DNA of 64,000 nucleotides from Pseudomonadota bacterium (GCA_016719885.1 JADJYF010000026.1:1-64000); one strand, 5' to 3'. Positions 17,330 to 30,258 are shown, numbered from the stretch's first letter. Notes: generated from the letters alone by a model not told the origin. Numbers and translations are program-made.

Positions 17330-19138
17330 TGGCCGACTTCCATTTCCTGCGACCGGCATGGTTCCTGGTGTTGCCGCTGCTGTTGGTGCTGGTGTGGTGT
17401 GCGATGCGCACTCGGGCGCGGCGGCGTGTGGTCGCGAGTGGTGGATGCGGCCCTGCTGCCGTTCATCGTCGAAGGCGGCGCGGTCGACTTGAAAAGCCGC
17501 GCCGGCGGCGTGCTGGCCGGCGCCGGCGCGCTGGCGGTGATTGCCCTCGCCGGGCCGGTGTGGGACCGGCAACCGGTGCCGGTGTTTCGCACCGAGGGCG
17601 CGCTGGTCATCGCCCTCGACCTGTCGGCCTCGATGAACAGCGCCGACATCAAGCCCACGCGCCTCGAGCGCGCGCGCTTCAAGATTGCCGACATCCTGCA
17701 GGCGCGCAAGACCGGCCAGACCGCCCTGCTGGTGTTCGCCGCGCAGGCCTTCGTGGTCACGCCGCTGACCAATGACGTGCAGACCCTGCTCGCGCACCTG
17801 TCGGTGCTCGAGCCATCGATCATGCCGAGCCAGGGCAGCGAACCGGCCGCCGCGCTCGAACTCGCCGCCAAGCTGCTCAATCAAGGCGGCCTGCCCAATG
17901 GCCACGTGCTGCTGGTGACCGATGGCGCCGATGAAGCCGGCATGGCGCGCGCCCGCGAACTCGCGCGCGCCGGCACTTTCAACGTCAGCGTGCTGGGCGT
18001 GGGCACCACCGATGGCGCGCCGGTGCCCGATGCCAACGGCGATTTCATCAAGGGCGCCAACGGCGCGCTGGTCATGAGCCATCTCGATGCGCCGGCCTTG
18101 CAGACGCTGGCGCGCGACGGCAACGGCATCTACCTCGATTCGCGCGCCGATGACGGCGACGTCACCACGCTGTCACGCTACCTCGACGACGATCGCGCGG
18201 CCCATGCCGAGCGCCTGGAGAAACTCGCCACCAGCCAGTGGAACGAACGCGGCCCGTGGCTGCTGTTGCCCTTGCTGCCGCTCGCGGCGCTGGCGTTCCG
18301 ACGCGGTGTGCTGGTGCTGCTGGTGGCGGTGCTCGCCAATGGCGCCGTGCCGCGCGAGGCGCGCGCCGACTGGTGGCGCACGCCCGACCAGGCCGGCCAA
18401 CGCGCCTTCGAACACAAGGACTACGCCGACGCCGCCCGCACCTTCCAGGACCCGACGTGGCGCGCCGCCGCGCGCTATCGCGCCGGCGACTTCGCCGGCG
18501 CCAGCGAGGATCTCAAGACCAGCGACACCGCGCTCGGCCACTACAATCGCGGCAACGCGCTCGCCCGCCAGGGACAATTGCCCGACGCGCTGGCGGCCTA
18601 CGACGCAGCCTTGAAAATCGCCCCCAAGGACGAGGACGCGAAGTTCAATCGCGCGCTGGTGGCCAAGGCCCTGGAACAGCAGAACCAAGAGCAGCAGCAA
18701 CAGCAGGACGGCCAGCAGAACAAGCAGAGCAAACAGTCCGAGGGCGACAAGAGCGAGCAACAGCAGTCGGGCGGCGAGAAGGACGGTCAATCCGAGGCCG
18801 ACAGCAGCGCCGCCACCAACGCCGGCGGCGGCGAGCGTTCCAAGGACAAGACCCACAACGAGCAGGGCAGCGAAGACGCCAACGCCAACGGCTCGGCGCG
18901 CAAGCAGGCCGACCGAGCGCAGATGCAGAACGACGAAGACAAGAAAGACGGCGACGACCAGGCCGCGCACGCCAAGCCCGATGACAAGCCGGCCGGCGAT
19001 GACGCCGAGCGCAAGCAGGCCACGGAACAATGGCTGGGCCAGATCCGCGATGAACCGGCGACGCTGTTGAAGCGCAAGTTCAAGTACCAGTACGAACAGA
19101 TCTACGGCGGCAAGAGCAGCGAGACCAACCCATGGTGA
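17326..19138 (+). CDS. batB: BatB-like VWA protein fused to BatC-like TPR, frame break near N-terminus
   Basis: The start at 17326 overlaps the batA stop (ATGA) and reads MMADFHFLRPAWFLVLPLLL, the normal BatB beginning. That frame then degrades. The normal continuation (WSRVVDAALLPFIVEGG) is in the next frame from about 17420. The break lies in a GCGGCGGCG run near 17410-17435. Beyond it are a VWA domain with DLSAS and TDGADEAG, two membrane helices (about 18255-18350), TPR repeats (RAFEHKDYADAARTFQDP; ALGHYNRGNALARQGQLPDA) and a very hydrophilic Gln/Lys/Asp/Glu tail (about 18670-19020). In many genomes the VWA and TPR parts are separate genes. The single-base break may be a sequence error. 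Confidence 0.85.
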
Positions 19139-20844
19139 AACTCCTGGCACGCGCGGGCGGGCTCCTGGCCCTGCTGTGGCAACTGGCGGCGCACGCCGCT
19201 GTCACGCTCGACATCAATCCCGAGCCGGCGGTCGCCAACCAGTCGGTGCGCTTGAATTTTCGCGTGACCGGCGGCGTGGATGCCGATCCGGATTTCTCGC
19301 CGCTGGAGAAATCCTTCGAGATCCTTTCTCGCAACCGCCAGACCACCATGAGTTGGATCAACGGCAACAGCGAGCAGTCGACCACCTGGGAACTCAACTG
19401 CATGCCGCGCGCGGTCGGGCGCATCAGCATTCCCGCCATCAGCTTCGGGCGCCAGTCCAGCACCGCGCGCGACCTCGAAGTGGTGGACGTGCCGGCGCCG
19501 TCCACCGCCGGCGATGACAATGCCGACATCCTGCTCAAGGTCTCGGCCTCCACCACCACGCCCTACGTGCAGGAGCAGGTGGTGTACACCATCAAGCTCC
19601 TGCACCTGTCGGATCTCAGCAACCCGCGCTTTTCCGAACCGAGCACCAGCAACGACGCGGTGGTGAGGCCGCTGACCAATGGCCGCCAGTTCACCGAACA
19701 GTTGAACGGCCGCACCTATGACGGCTACGAACTGAAGTACGTGGTGTTTCCGCAGAAGAGCGGCACGCTGCGTATCGCGCCGCTCAGTCTCACCACCGAG
19801 GTGGTGGTGGGCCGCCGCTCGGTGTTCGATCCGTTCGCGCAGTCCTTGAGCACCAAGCGCATCGAGTCGGAAGCCATCGAACTCGAGGTCAAGCCGGTGC
19901 CGGCCAGTTACCCGCCGGGCGCCACCTGGCTGCCGGCCAAGCGGCTGCGCCTGCATGAAGAATGGGAACCGGATGTCGGCAGCGTGGAAGTCGGCACGCC
20001 GCTCACGCGCACGGTGTTCCTGTGGAGCGATGGCCTGTTGTCCGGGCAACTGCCGAGCGTGAAATTCACGACGCCGGCCGGCATCAAGCTCTACCCGGAC
20101 CAGGCCCAGACCAACGACCAGGACACCGCCAACGGCTACACCTCGGTGTCGCAACAGAAGTTCGCGATCGTCGCCAACCAGGCCGGTGACGCCGAGTTCG
20201 AGGAAGTGGCGCTGCCGTGGTGGAACATCGAAACCGACCAGCTCGAAATCGCGCGGCTGCCGGCGCGCAAGCTGACGGCCACGCCGGCGGCGGGCGCGGC
20301 GCCGCCAGCGCCGGTCGCGGCCCTGCCCAGCACGTCCGAGGCAGCGGCACCGGTGGTGAACGCGGCGCCGACGGTGGGCAACGATGCCGAGACCTGGCGG
20401 CGCGTGGCCTTGCTGATGGCGCTGGCGTGGTTGACGACCGTGCTGCTGTGGTGGCGCAGCCGTGGCCGCGCCGACGCCGCACAGGCGCCGGCCTCGCATC
20501 ACGCCGCGGCGCCCGCGCCGCACGGCACGGGCGGCAATCATGAACTCAAGGCCGCGTGCGCGGCGGACGACGCGCGCGGCGCGCGCGATGCCCTGCTCGC
20601 CTGGGCGCGTACGCAGGCCGGCGCCGCGCCCGCGCCCACCTCATTGCGTGCACTCGCGGATCAGACCGGCGGCGAATTGGCGACAGCCATCCGCGCGCTG
20701 GAAAAATATCTCTACGGCGTCGACAAGACACCGTGGCGAGGCCAGGCGCTGTGGCAGGCTTTTCATGACCATCCACATCAAGCCAAGGCGGCGCCCGCCA
20801 CGGCGCCGGCCCTGCCCCGCTTGTTCAAGCTCGGCGCCGGCTGA
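19132..20844 (+). CDS. batD: BatD-like protein
   Basis: 570 residues. A signal peptide (LLALLWQLAAHA) is followed by a large periplasmic beta-rich region with the BatD opening VTLDINPEPAVANQSVRLNF, one membrane helix (VALLMALAWLTTVLLWW, about 425-441), then a cytoplasmic helical tail (LRALADQTGGELATAIRALEKYLYG). BatD usually closes Bat operons. It overlaps the previous gene by 7 bp. The 232 bp after it, up to 21076, show no gene; a short stem (CTCACTC/GAGTGGGTGAG, about 20903-20928) and a possible -10 (TACACT, about 20967) may belong to the next gene. Confidence 0.88.
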   Translation: MVKLLARAGGLLALLWQLAAHAAVTLDINPEPAVANQSVRLNFRVTGGVDADPDFSPLEKSFEILSRNRQTTMSWINGNSEQSTTWELNCMPRAVGRISIPAISFGRQSSTARDLEVVDVPAPSTAGDDNADILLKVSASTTTPYVQEQVVYTIKLLHLSDLSNPRFSEPSTSNDAVVRPLTNGRQFTEQLNGRTYDGYELKYVVFPQKSGTLRIAPLSLTTEVVVGRRSVFDPFAQSLSTKRIESEAIELEVKPVPASYPPGATWLPAKRLRLHEEWEPDVGSVEVGTPLTRTVFLWSDGLLSGQLPSVKFTTPAGIKLYPDQAQTNDQDTANGYTSVSQQKFAIVANQAGDAEFEEVALPWWNIETDQLEIARLPARKLTATPAAGAAPPAPVAALPSTSEAAAPVVNAAPTVGNDAETWRRVALLMALAWLTTVLLWWRSRGRADAAQAPASHHAAAPAPHGTGGNHELKAACAADDARGARDALLAWARTQAGAAPAPTSLRALADQTGGELATAIRALEKYLYGVDKTPWRGQALWQAFHDHPHQAKAAPATAPALPRLFKLGAG

Positions 20845-21076
20845 GCGCCACCGAGCCGCGGTCGCGCCACAAAATTTCACAATGTTTTGCGTCCACCGCG
20901 TCTCACTCTCTCCAACGAGTGGGTGAGAGCTGGTCAATTTCTGCTCGCCCGCGCGCGCCCAGGCGTTACACTCTGGCCAACCACTGCTTTGGTTCGCGGT
21001 CCGCCGTCTCGCGCGCTGCACCAGCAAATCGCCAAGTCCGCCACGCACGGGCAGCCTCGCGGGGAGAACAAGTCGG

Positions 21077-23242
21077 ATGAACGCCGCCGCGGCCGTCCTG
21101 GCCGTTGATGACAACGCCACCATACGCAAGGCCATTTCCATGCGCCTCGGCGCGCAGGGCTTTGACGTGGTCACGGCCGCCGATGGCGCCTCGGCGCTGG
21201 CGATGGTGGCGCGGCGTCCGTTCGATCTCATCATCCTCGACCTGCAAATGCCCGAGATGCGCGGCGAGGAAGTGCTGCGCCGCCTGCGCGAGCGCTACAG
21301 CCCCACGCAGTTGCCGGTCATCGTGCTGGCGGCCAGCAACGATCGCACCGACATCGAACGCACACTGGAACTCGGCGCCAACGATTACATCGTCAAGCCC
21401 GGCGACCTGCCGATCCTGCTGGCGCGCATCAACACCCAGCTGACGCTGCGCGACACGGTGGCGCAATTGCGTACCCAGAGCGCGCTGCTGCGCGAAACCC
21501 AGGCCTTGAACCAGCGCGGCAGTCACCTGCCGGGCGCCGCCGTCGGCGGCCCGCGCGGCGTGCCGTTCAACGTGCTGCACGACCACACGCCCATGACCTG
21601 CTTCGCGCTGTCGCCGAATGGCGTGGTGCTGCATACCAACCATTTCGGCGCGCGCTATCTCGGTTACGACGCGCGCGCCCTGCTCGGCCGCTCGATGCTG
21701 GATTTATACGTGCCCGAGGATCGCGCCGTCGCCGCGGAGAATCTCGCCGCCGCGCGCGACATGCCGGGCCGCGTGCACCGCTGGGACATCCGCCAGGTGA
21801 AGAAGAACGGCGACGTGATCTGGATGCGCAACAATGCGCGCGCGGTGCGCGACGGCGGCCTGGATCTCGTGCTGCTGACCTGCGAGGACATCGACGACGC
21901 CTATCGCCTGAGCGAGATGCTGAGCTTCCAGACCCGTCACGACGAGCTCACCCACCTCGCCAATCGCAAAACCCTCGAGCAGCGCCTGCTGCAGGTCATC
22001 GAGAGCGCCCACAGCGAGCACACCGAACACGCGCTCGCGATCCTCGACTTGGACCAGTTCAAGCTCATCAACGACAGCTGCGGCTCGGCGGCCGGCGACG
22101 AGCTGCTACGCCAGGTGGCGCATCTCATCAAGGACGCCGCGCGCAAGCGCGACACCATCGCCCGCATCGGCAGCGACGAATTCGCCATCCTCCTCGAGGA
22201 CTGTGCCATCGGGCTTGCGCAGCACTCCGCCGAGAACCTGCGCCGCATCATCGAACATCACGTATTCCGCTGGAACGGCCGCAGCTACTCGGTGTCGGCG
22301 AGCATCGGCATCGTGCCGGTGAACGACGCCAGCGACACGCCGGGCGAGGTGCTGAGCCTGGCCGATACCGCCTGCTACGCGGCCAAGGATTCCGGGCGCA
22401 ACTGCGTTCACACCTACGAGCTGGACAACCTGCCGGTGCAGCTGCGTCACGGCGAAATGCGCTGGGCGGCGCGCATCAACCAGGCCATGAACGACAATCG
22501 CCTGGAGCTGGTGTGCCAGCGCATCGCGCCGCTAGCCGGCGCGCAGGACGGCGCGCATTTCGAGATCCTGCTGCGCATGCGCGATGAACAGGGCGCGTTG
22601 ATCCTGCCCGGTGAATTCCTGCCGGCGGCCGAGCGCTACAACCTTTCGTGCCGCATCGACCGCTGGGTGATCGACAGTGTCTTCAACTGGCTGACGGCGC
22701 GTCCCGCCGCGCTGCGCGCGGTCGGCCAGGTGAGCATCAACCTGTCGGGCCGCTCCATCGGCAATGGCGACATGCTCGACTTCATTCTCGCCGCCTTCCA
22801 CGGCGGCGCGGTGCCGGCCGAGAAGATCTGCTTCGAGATCACCGAAACGGCCGCCATCGCCGACATGGTTGGCGCGATCCGCTTCATCGAACGCCTGAAA
22901 CAATGCGGCTGTCGCTTCGCGCTGGACGATTTCGGCAGCGGCTTCTCGTCGCTCGCCTACCTCAAGCAGCTGCCGGTCGATTACCTGAAGATTGACGGCG
23001 CCTTCGTGCGCGACATGGACAGCGACTCCATCGACTACGCGATGGTGCGCTCCATCAACGACATCGGACACCTGCTCGGCAAGCAGACCGTCGCCGAGTT
23101 CGTGGAAAGCGGCGCGACCATGGACCTGCTGCGCACGCTGGGCGTGGACTACGTGCAGGGCTACGCGGTGGGCCGGCCGGAGCCGATAGCGATGCTGCAC
23201 ACTTCGACCGGCCCGGACTTCGTGGGTCAGACTTCAGTCTGA
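21077..23242 (+). CDS. REC-PAS-GGDEF-EAL signalling protein
   Basis: 721 residues. The receiver domain (1-120) has the acidic pocket D11/D12, phospho-acceptor D55 and K107. A PAS domain follows (about 160-275: FALSPNGVVLHTN, WDIRQVKKNGDVIWMRNN). The GGDEF domain (about 285-450) has GSDEF instead of GGDEF (about 367-371). The EAL domain (about 470-710) has EIL for EAL but keeps the downstream catalytic set: INLSG, FEITET, LDDFGSGFSS, LKIDGAFV and QTVAEFVE. So it may act as a c-di-GMP phosphodiesterase with a weak or regulatory cyclase domain; this is inference. The last five residues (GQTSV) and the TGA are encoded by a REP unit. Confidence 0.92.
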   Translation: MNAAAAVLAVDDNATIRKAISMRLGAQGFDVVTAADGASALAMVARRPFDLIILDLQMPEMRGEEVLRRLRERYSPTQLPVIVLAASNDRTDIERTLELGANDYIVKPGDLPILLARINTQLTLRDTVAQLRTQSALLRETQALNQRGSHLPGAAVGGPRGVPFNVLHDHTPMTCFALSPNGVVLHTNHFGARYLGYDARALLGRSMLDLYVPEDRAVAAENLAAARDMPGRVHRWDIRQVKKNGDVIWMRNNARAVRDGGLDLVLLTCEDIDDAYRLSEMLSFQTRHDELTHLANRKTLEQRLLQVIESAHSEHTEHALAILDLDQFKLINDSCGSAAGDELLRQVAHLIKDAARKRDTIARIGSDEFAILLEDCAIGLAQHSAENLRRIIEHHVFRWNGRSYSVSASIGIVPVNDASDTPGEVLSLADTACYAAKDSGRNCVHTYELDNLPVQLRHGEMRWAARINQAMNDNRLELVCQRIAPLAGAQDGAHFEILLRMRDEQGALILPGEFLPAAERYNLSCRIDRWVIDSVFNWLTARPAALRAVGQVSINLSGRSIGNGDMLDFILAAFHGGAVPAEKICFEITETAAIADMVGAIRFIERLKQCGCRFALDDFGSGFSSLAYLKQLPVDYLKIDGAFVRDMDSDSIDYAMVRSINDIGHLLGKQTVAEFVESGATMDLLRTLGVDYVQGYAVGRPEPIAMLHTSTGPDFVGQTSV

Positions 23243-23293
23243 CATTTGATAGACAGCCCACAGTCCCAGTCAGACTGAAGTCTGACCCACAAT
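23221..23293. repeat. REP-like inverted pair
   Basis: GTGGGTCAGACTTCAGTCTG faces CAGACTGAAGTCTGACCCAC across about 28 bases. It lies between two convergent genes and overlaps the 3' end of the GGDEF-EAL gene. Confidence 0.9.
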
Positions 23294-23308
23294 AACCGCA
23301 CCTGCCTC

Positions 23309-23893
23309 TCAGGATCGAAGGTCCGCCGGGGTATCGACGTCGAACAACACGCCCCGGTCCTCGGTGATGAATTCGTAGATCTCGCTTTCGTGCGCATCGA
23401 GCACGCGCCGTGCGCCGCGATCGCCGTGCAAGGCCATCAGCTCCTCGCCAAAGCGCGCCGGGAAGATCACCGGGTGGCCGGCGGATGCGCCACAACGCGG
23501 CACGATGATGTTGTCTTCCCGACGCCAGCAGGCGGCGAGCAGGCGCAAGGTGGCGGGCTCGATGGACGGCATGTCGGCCAGCGCCACCATCCACGCCGCG
23601 CTGTCGCGGGTCGCCGCCACGCCGCAGGCGAGGCTGTGGCCCATGCCCTGCTCGGCATCGACGCAGGGCACGACCTCGTAACCGGCGTCGGTGAAGGCGG
23701 CGGTGTTGGCTACATCGCCGGCGCGCACCACCACCACCATGCGTTCGACCGCGCCAGCGAGATGCGCCGCCGCGCGCAAGCCCACCGCTTCGCCGTCGGC
23801 GAGTCTTGCCAGGAGCTTGTTGCCACCGAAACGACGCGCCGCGCCGCCCGCCAGCAGCACGCCCGTCAGGGGCGGAAAGGCCGGCTCGTTCAG
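23309..23893 (-). CDS. MocA/MobA-like nucleotidyltransferase
   Basis: About 194 residues of the molybdenum-cofactor nucleotidyltransferase fold. The nucleotide-binding loop LLAGGAARRFGGNKLLA is at the N-terminus, then VVVVRAGD, the metal-binding LADMPS and the HPVIFPARF segment typical of enzymes that add CMP or GMP to molybdopterin. Family resemblance is nearer MocA than MobA because it pairs with an XdhC-like gene. The start is uncertain: CTG at 23893 overlaps the upstream stop as CTGA and gives a normal N-terminus, whereas GTG at 23860 would begin inside the LLAGG strand. No molybdoenzyme gene is in the window. Confidence 0.82.
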   Translation of the reverse strand: MNEPAFPPLTGVLLAGGAARRFGGNKLLARLADGEAVGLRAAAHLAGAVERMVVVVRAGDVANTAAFTDAGYEVVPCVDAEQGMGHSLACGVAATRDSAAWMVALADMPSIEPATLRLLAACWRREDNIIVPRCGASAGHPVIFPARFGEELMALHGDRGARRVLDAHESEIYEFITEDRGVLFDVDTPADLRS

Positions 23894-24843
23894 GGCGCGA
23901 GCCGCTCGGTGGTGATGCGCACGCCGTTGCGCGCGGCGGTGATGTCGGTCATCACCGCCAGTGCGATCTCGGCCGGCTTGCGCGTCTTGAGATCGATGCC
24001 GATGGGCCCGCGTATGCGTTTGACGTCCGTCTCGCCCATGCCGAAGTGTTCCACCAGGCGCGCCGCGCGATTGGCGGTGGTGCGGCTCGAGCCCAGGGCG
24101 CCGAGATAGAAGGCCTGGCTGCGCAAACCCTCCAGCATCGCGAGGTCGTCGACCTTGGGGTCGTGCGTGAGCGCGACGATGGCGGTGTGGGCGTCGCACT
24201 GCCGGCTTGCAATGAAGTCATCCGGGTAGTCGCCGCTGACGGCGAAATCGTGGAGTGTCCAGCCGTCGCGGTATTCGATGCGCGGCTCGCAGACCTCGAT
24301 GGCATAGTCGAGCAGTTGCGCGTAGCGGCATACCCAGCCCGCCAGTTCGCCCGCGCCCACCACCAGCAACCGCCAGGCCGGCTCGTAGACCACGCGCAGA
24401 AGTTGACCTTCGAGCTGGGTGCGCGCCGCGTCGTCGGCCGGCGCCCAGCTCACGCTGCGCTGCTCGAGATCGAGCTGCCTCACCACCGCCGCACCGTCAC
24501 GCAGGGTGTCGAGCATGGGCGCGAGATCCGGCACACCGGCCAGTGGTTCCAGCGTCAACAGCAGGCGCCCGCCGCAGGGCAGGCTGCGGGTGGTGTCGGA
24601 TTGGTACTCGATGGTTTCGAAGCCCTCGGGAAAGCGTTCGCGCACGCGCGTCAGCAATTCTTCCTCGATGCAGCCGCCGGACACCGAGCCCGCGATGCGC
24701 CCGTTCGCGCTCATCACCATCACGGCGCCGGGTTGGCGCGGCGACGAGCCCCAGGTATGCGCGACCGTCGCCAGCACCACGCGCTCGCCGTCAGCCAGCC
24801 AGCGCCGGCCCTGTTCGATGATGTCTACTTCGCTGCGGCTCAT
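23890..24843 (-). CDS. XdhC/CoxI family molybdoenzyme maturation protein
   Basis: 317 residues. The N-terminal XdhC_CoxI domain (LATVAHTWGSSPRQPGAVMV, SVSGGCIEEEL) carries the conserved SGGC cysteine. The C-terminal Rossmann-like domain starts at RLLVVGAGELA and includes ALTHDPKVDD and YLGALGSSRT. Such proteins bind molybdopterin cofactor, help sulphurate it and insert it into xanthine-dehydrogenase-type enzymes. It is followed immediately by a MocA-like gene with a 4 bp overlap, forming a cofactor-processing pair. The target hydroxylase must be elsewhere. Confidence 0.9.
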   Translation of the reverse strand: MSRSEVDIIEQGRRWLADGERVVLATVAHTWGSSPRQPGAVMVMSANGRIAGSVSGGCIEEELLTRVRERFPEGFETIEYQSDTTRSLPCGGRLLLTLEPLAGVPDLAPMLDTLRDGAAVVRQLDLEQRSVSWAPADDAARTQLEGQLLRVVYEPAWRLLVVGAGELAGWVCRYAQLLDYAIEVCEPRIEYRDGWTLHDFAVSGDYPDDFIASRQCDAHTAIVALTHDPKVDDLAMLEGLRSQAFYLGALGSSRTTANRAARLVEHFGMGETDVKRIRGPIGIDLKTRKPAEIALAVMTDITAARNGVRITTERLAP

Positions 24844-24877
24844 TTGACTTGTTCCGAAGGCGTGGTTGCTGCGCTCT

Positions 24878-24952
24878 GAATGTCAGACTGAAGTCTGACC
24901 CACAATAAGAAGCAGCGCTCTCTCTGTGGGTCAGGCTTCAGCCTGACATTCA
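24878..24952. repeat. REP-like inverted pair, outward arrangement
   Basis: GTCAGACTGAAGTCTGACCC comes first here and GTGGGTCAGGCTTCAGCCTG second, opposite to the order at 23221. The second unit has a compensated stem change (AGACT/AGTCT to AGGCT/AGCCT). It lies between two minus-strand genes. Confidence 0.88.
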
Positions 24953-24984
24953 AAATGAAGGAATCGTCGCGCGGCCGTCGGATT

Positions 24985-25623
24985 TCAGGGCGGCAACCCG
25001 CCATGCTTGGCCTTGTAATCCGAGATGCGACTTTCGAGATCGGTCAAAAGGCCGTCCATGCCGCCGGCTTTCACGATCGCGCTGAAGGTGCTGCGGTAGT
25101 TGTTGACCAGGCTCACGCCTTCGATGACGACGTCGTAGGCCACCCACTCACCCTTGGTGAGCTTGAGGCGGTAGGTGATGGGAATGCGCTTGTCGCTGGT
25201 GACGACGGCGGTGTCGACGGTGGCGCGGTCCTTGCGCACCTGCTCGGCCAGGTACTCGACGCGCTGGTCGGAGTAGGACTCGATCCTGGTGCGGTAGGTG
25301 TCTTCCAGGTACTGCGAGAAATACTCGACGAACTGGCGCTTTTCTTCGCTTGTCGCATCCTGCCAGTTGGTGGCCAGCACGCTCTGCGACATGCTGCGGA
25401 AATCGAAGCGGTCGTTGATGATGCGGCCGATGCTGGCCCAGCGCTGTTCGCGCTCGAGGCTGTGGCCCTTGAGCTCGGCGATGACCTGGTTGATGGCGTC
25501 CTTGACGGTATCGGTGGGTGTGCTGGCCGCCATGGCGGGCGCCATCAGCAGCACCAGCAGGACCGCTGCGACCCCACGGGTCGCGGCGCGCACGGTTCCA
25601 ATTGACTGCCACATGTCGCGCAT
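24985..25623 (-). CDS. mlaC: MlaC/Ttg2D family phospholipid-binding protein
   Basis: 212 residues with a signal peptide (GVAAVLLVLLMAPAMAAS) and the MlaC fold (RWASIGRIINDRFDFRSMSQ, FVEYFSQYLEDTYRTRIE, YRLKLTKGEWVAYDVVIEGVSLVNNYRSTF). MlaC shuttles phospholipids through the periplasm between the MlaA-OmpC complex and MlaFEDB. No other mla gene is near. It starts 19 bp after ileS on the same strand and may be co-transcribed with it. ATG 25623 is used; ATG 25614 is a three-residue shorter alternative. Confidence 0.9.
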   Translation of the reverse strand: MRDMWQSIGTVRAATRGVAAVLLVLLMAPAMAASTPTDTVKDAINQVIAELKGHSLEREQRWASIGRIINDRFDFRSMSQSVLATNWQDATSEEKRQFVEYFSQYLEDTYRTRIESYSDQRVEYLAEQVRKDRATVDTAVVTSDKRIPITYRLKLTKGEWVAYDVVIEGVSLVNNYRSTFSAIVKAGGMDGLLTDLESRISDYKAKHGGLPP

Positions 25624-25642
25624 CCTCGCTTGTGTCACCGAC

Positions 25643-28831
<3,189 letters not shown>

Positions 28832-28879
28832 GAACCGCGTCGGCTTCGTGATGATGATGGGGGTATTCCGGCGGCCGGG

Positions 28880-28885
28880 ATTATA
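28880..28885 (-). promoter_or_regulatory. Probable -10 box for ileS
   Basis: A perfect TATAAT on the minus strand, 48 bases before the ileS ATG, followed by the GC-rich discriminator CCCGGCCGCC. No good -35 is visible. Confidence 0.5.
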
Positions 28886-29004
28886 GCCGAAGCCGCCTCG
28901 CGCGCGGTCGTTTGTGGCTCTTGGCGCCGTGCACTTTGTGCTATCGTCTTGTGCGCCCCGCGACGAGGGCCAGGCCCGATCAAACTTCACCTCGAGGATT
29001 GCGC

Positions 29005-30237
29005 GTGAGTTCAGACCAGGTGCTCGAATTTCTGCAGTTCGTCGAGGGTCAGAAGAACCAGTCGGCGAGCCAGCTGCTGGACAAGGTGCTGAAGAAGAGC
29101 CGGCTCATGACCGGCGCCGAGGCCGGCACCATCTTCATCGCCCGCTCACGCGGTCGCGTTCGCTGGCTGGAACCGGCCAGCATCCAGAACGATGCCGTCA
29201 AGGTCAAAAGCGCGGACTTCATCGTGCCCATCGGGCCCGGCACCATCGCCGGCTATGTCGCCCACAAGGGCCGCACGGTGCTCATCGACGACGTCTACAA
29301 CATTCCGCCGCGCAGTCCCTACCAGTTCGATCCGAAATTCGAACGGCGCAATTACAAGACCCATTCGATGTTCTGCTTTCCGCTGCGCAACCTGCAGAAC
29401 GACGTGATCGGCGTGGTACAGCTCATCAACCGCCGCGCCGGCAAGAGTCGCAAGGTGACGGCCTTTCCCCGCGATGTCGAACAGCTGGTGGCGCCCATCG
29501 CGCGCGTGGTCGGTCACTCCATCGAGCGCGCCGAGATGCTCGACCAGATCCGCGCCAAGAACAAAACCCTCTCGACCCGCAACCGCCAGCTCGCCGAGCA
29601 GCGCGCGCGCATCGCCGCCCTGCAGGAAGAGACCGAGGCGGCCTTCAAGGTGTCGGTGACCTTGCTCGCGCGCGCCGCCGAGATCCACGACGAGGAAACC
29701 GGCAACCACATCATCCGCGTCAACGAATACAGCTACGCCATCGCCAAGCGGCTCGGACTGGACGACGACTGGTGCGAAGAGCTGCGCTACAGCGCGCAGC
29801 TGCATGACGTCGGCAAGATGAGCGTCGATGCGGCGGTGCTGAAGAAGAAGGGCCCGTTGACGGCGGACGAGCGCGAGGAGATGAACCGCCATACCGAGTA
29901 CGGCTACCAGATCCTGACCGCCTCGCCGCGTTTGAAGCTCGGCGCCGAGATCGCGCTCTACCACCACGAGAAGTGGGACGGCACCGGCTATCCGAACAAG
30001 GTCGCCGGCGAGAACATCCCGATGTCGGCGCGCATCGTGCAGCTCGCCGACATCTACGACGCGCTACGCTCCGAGCGCCCCTACAAGCCGTCGTTCTCCC
30101 ACGAACAGGCGGTCCGCATCCTGACCAAGGGCGACGAGCGCATCGACCCGCATGGTCATTTCGATCCGAAGCTCATCCACCTGTTCAGCGACTACCACCA
30201 GGAATTCGATCAGATCTGGACGTCGTTGCAGGACTAG
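29005..30237 (+). CDS. GAF / HD-GYP domain phosphodiesterase
   Basis: 410 residues. A GAF domain (about 10-170: AEAGTIFIARSRGRVRWLE, MFCFPLRN, VIGVVQLIN) is followed by a coiled coil (about 175-210) and an HD-GYP domain (about 215-400). Metal-site and signature residues are present: HDVGKM, HHEKWDGTGYP and LADIYDAL. HD-GYP proteins hydrolyse cyclic-di-GMP. GTG 29005 is chosen because GAGGAT lies 5-10 bases upstream. Together with the REC-PAS-GGDEF-EAL protein it gives the window two c-di-GMP proteins. It is a single-gene unit, divergent from ileS. Confidence 0.92.
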   Translation: MSSDQVLEFLQFVEGQKNQSASQLLDKVLKKSRLMTGAEAGTIFIARSRGRVRWLEPASIQNDAVKVKSADFIVPIGPGTIAGYVAHKGRTVLIDDVYNIPPRSPYQFDPKFERRNYKTHSMFCFPLRNLQNDVIGVVQLINRRAGKSRKVTAFPRDVEQLVAPIARVVGHSIERAEMLDQIRAKNKTLSTRNRQLAEQRARIAALQEETEAAFKVSVTLLARAAEIHDEETGNHIIRVNEYSYAIAKRLGLDDDWCEELRYSAQLHDVGKMSVDAAVLKKKGPLTADEREEMNRHTEYGYQILTASPRLKLGAEIALYHHEKWDGTGYPNKVAGENIPMSARIVQLADIYDALRSERPYKPSFSHEQAVRILTKGDERIDPHGHFDPKLIHLFSDYHQEFDQIWTSLQD

Positions 30238-30258
30238 TAAGCCGGCTGCTCTTTCTTC

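Noticed and set aside
23221..23293. REP pairs as classical rho-independent terminators
   Set aside because: The hairpins lack a following T-run on either strand; some other end-of-transcript role is possible.
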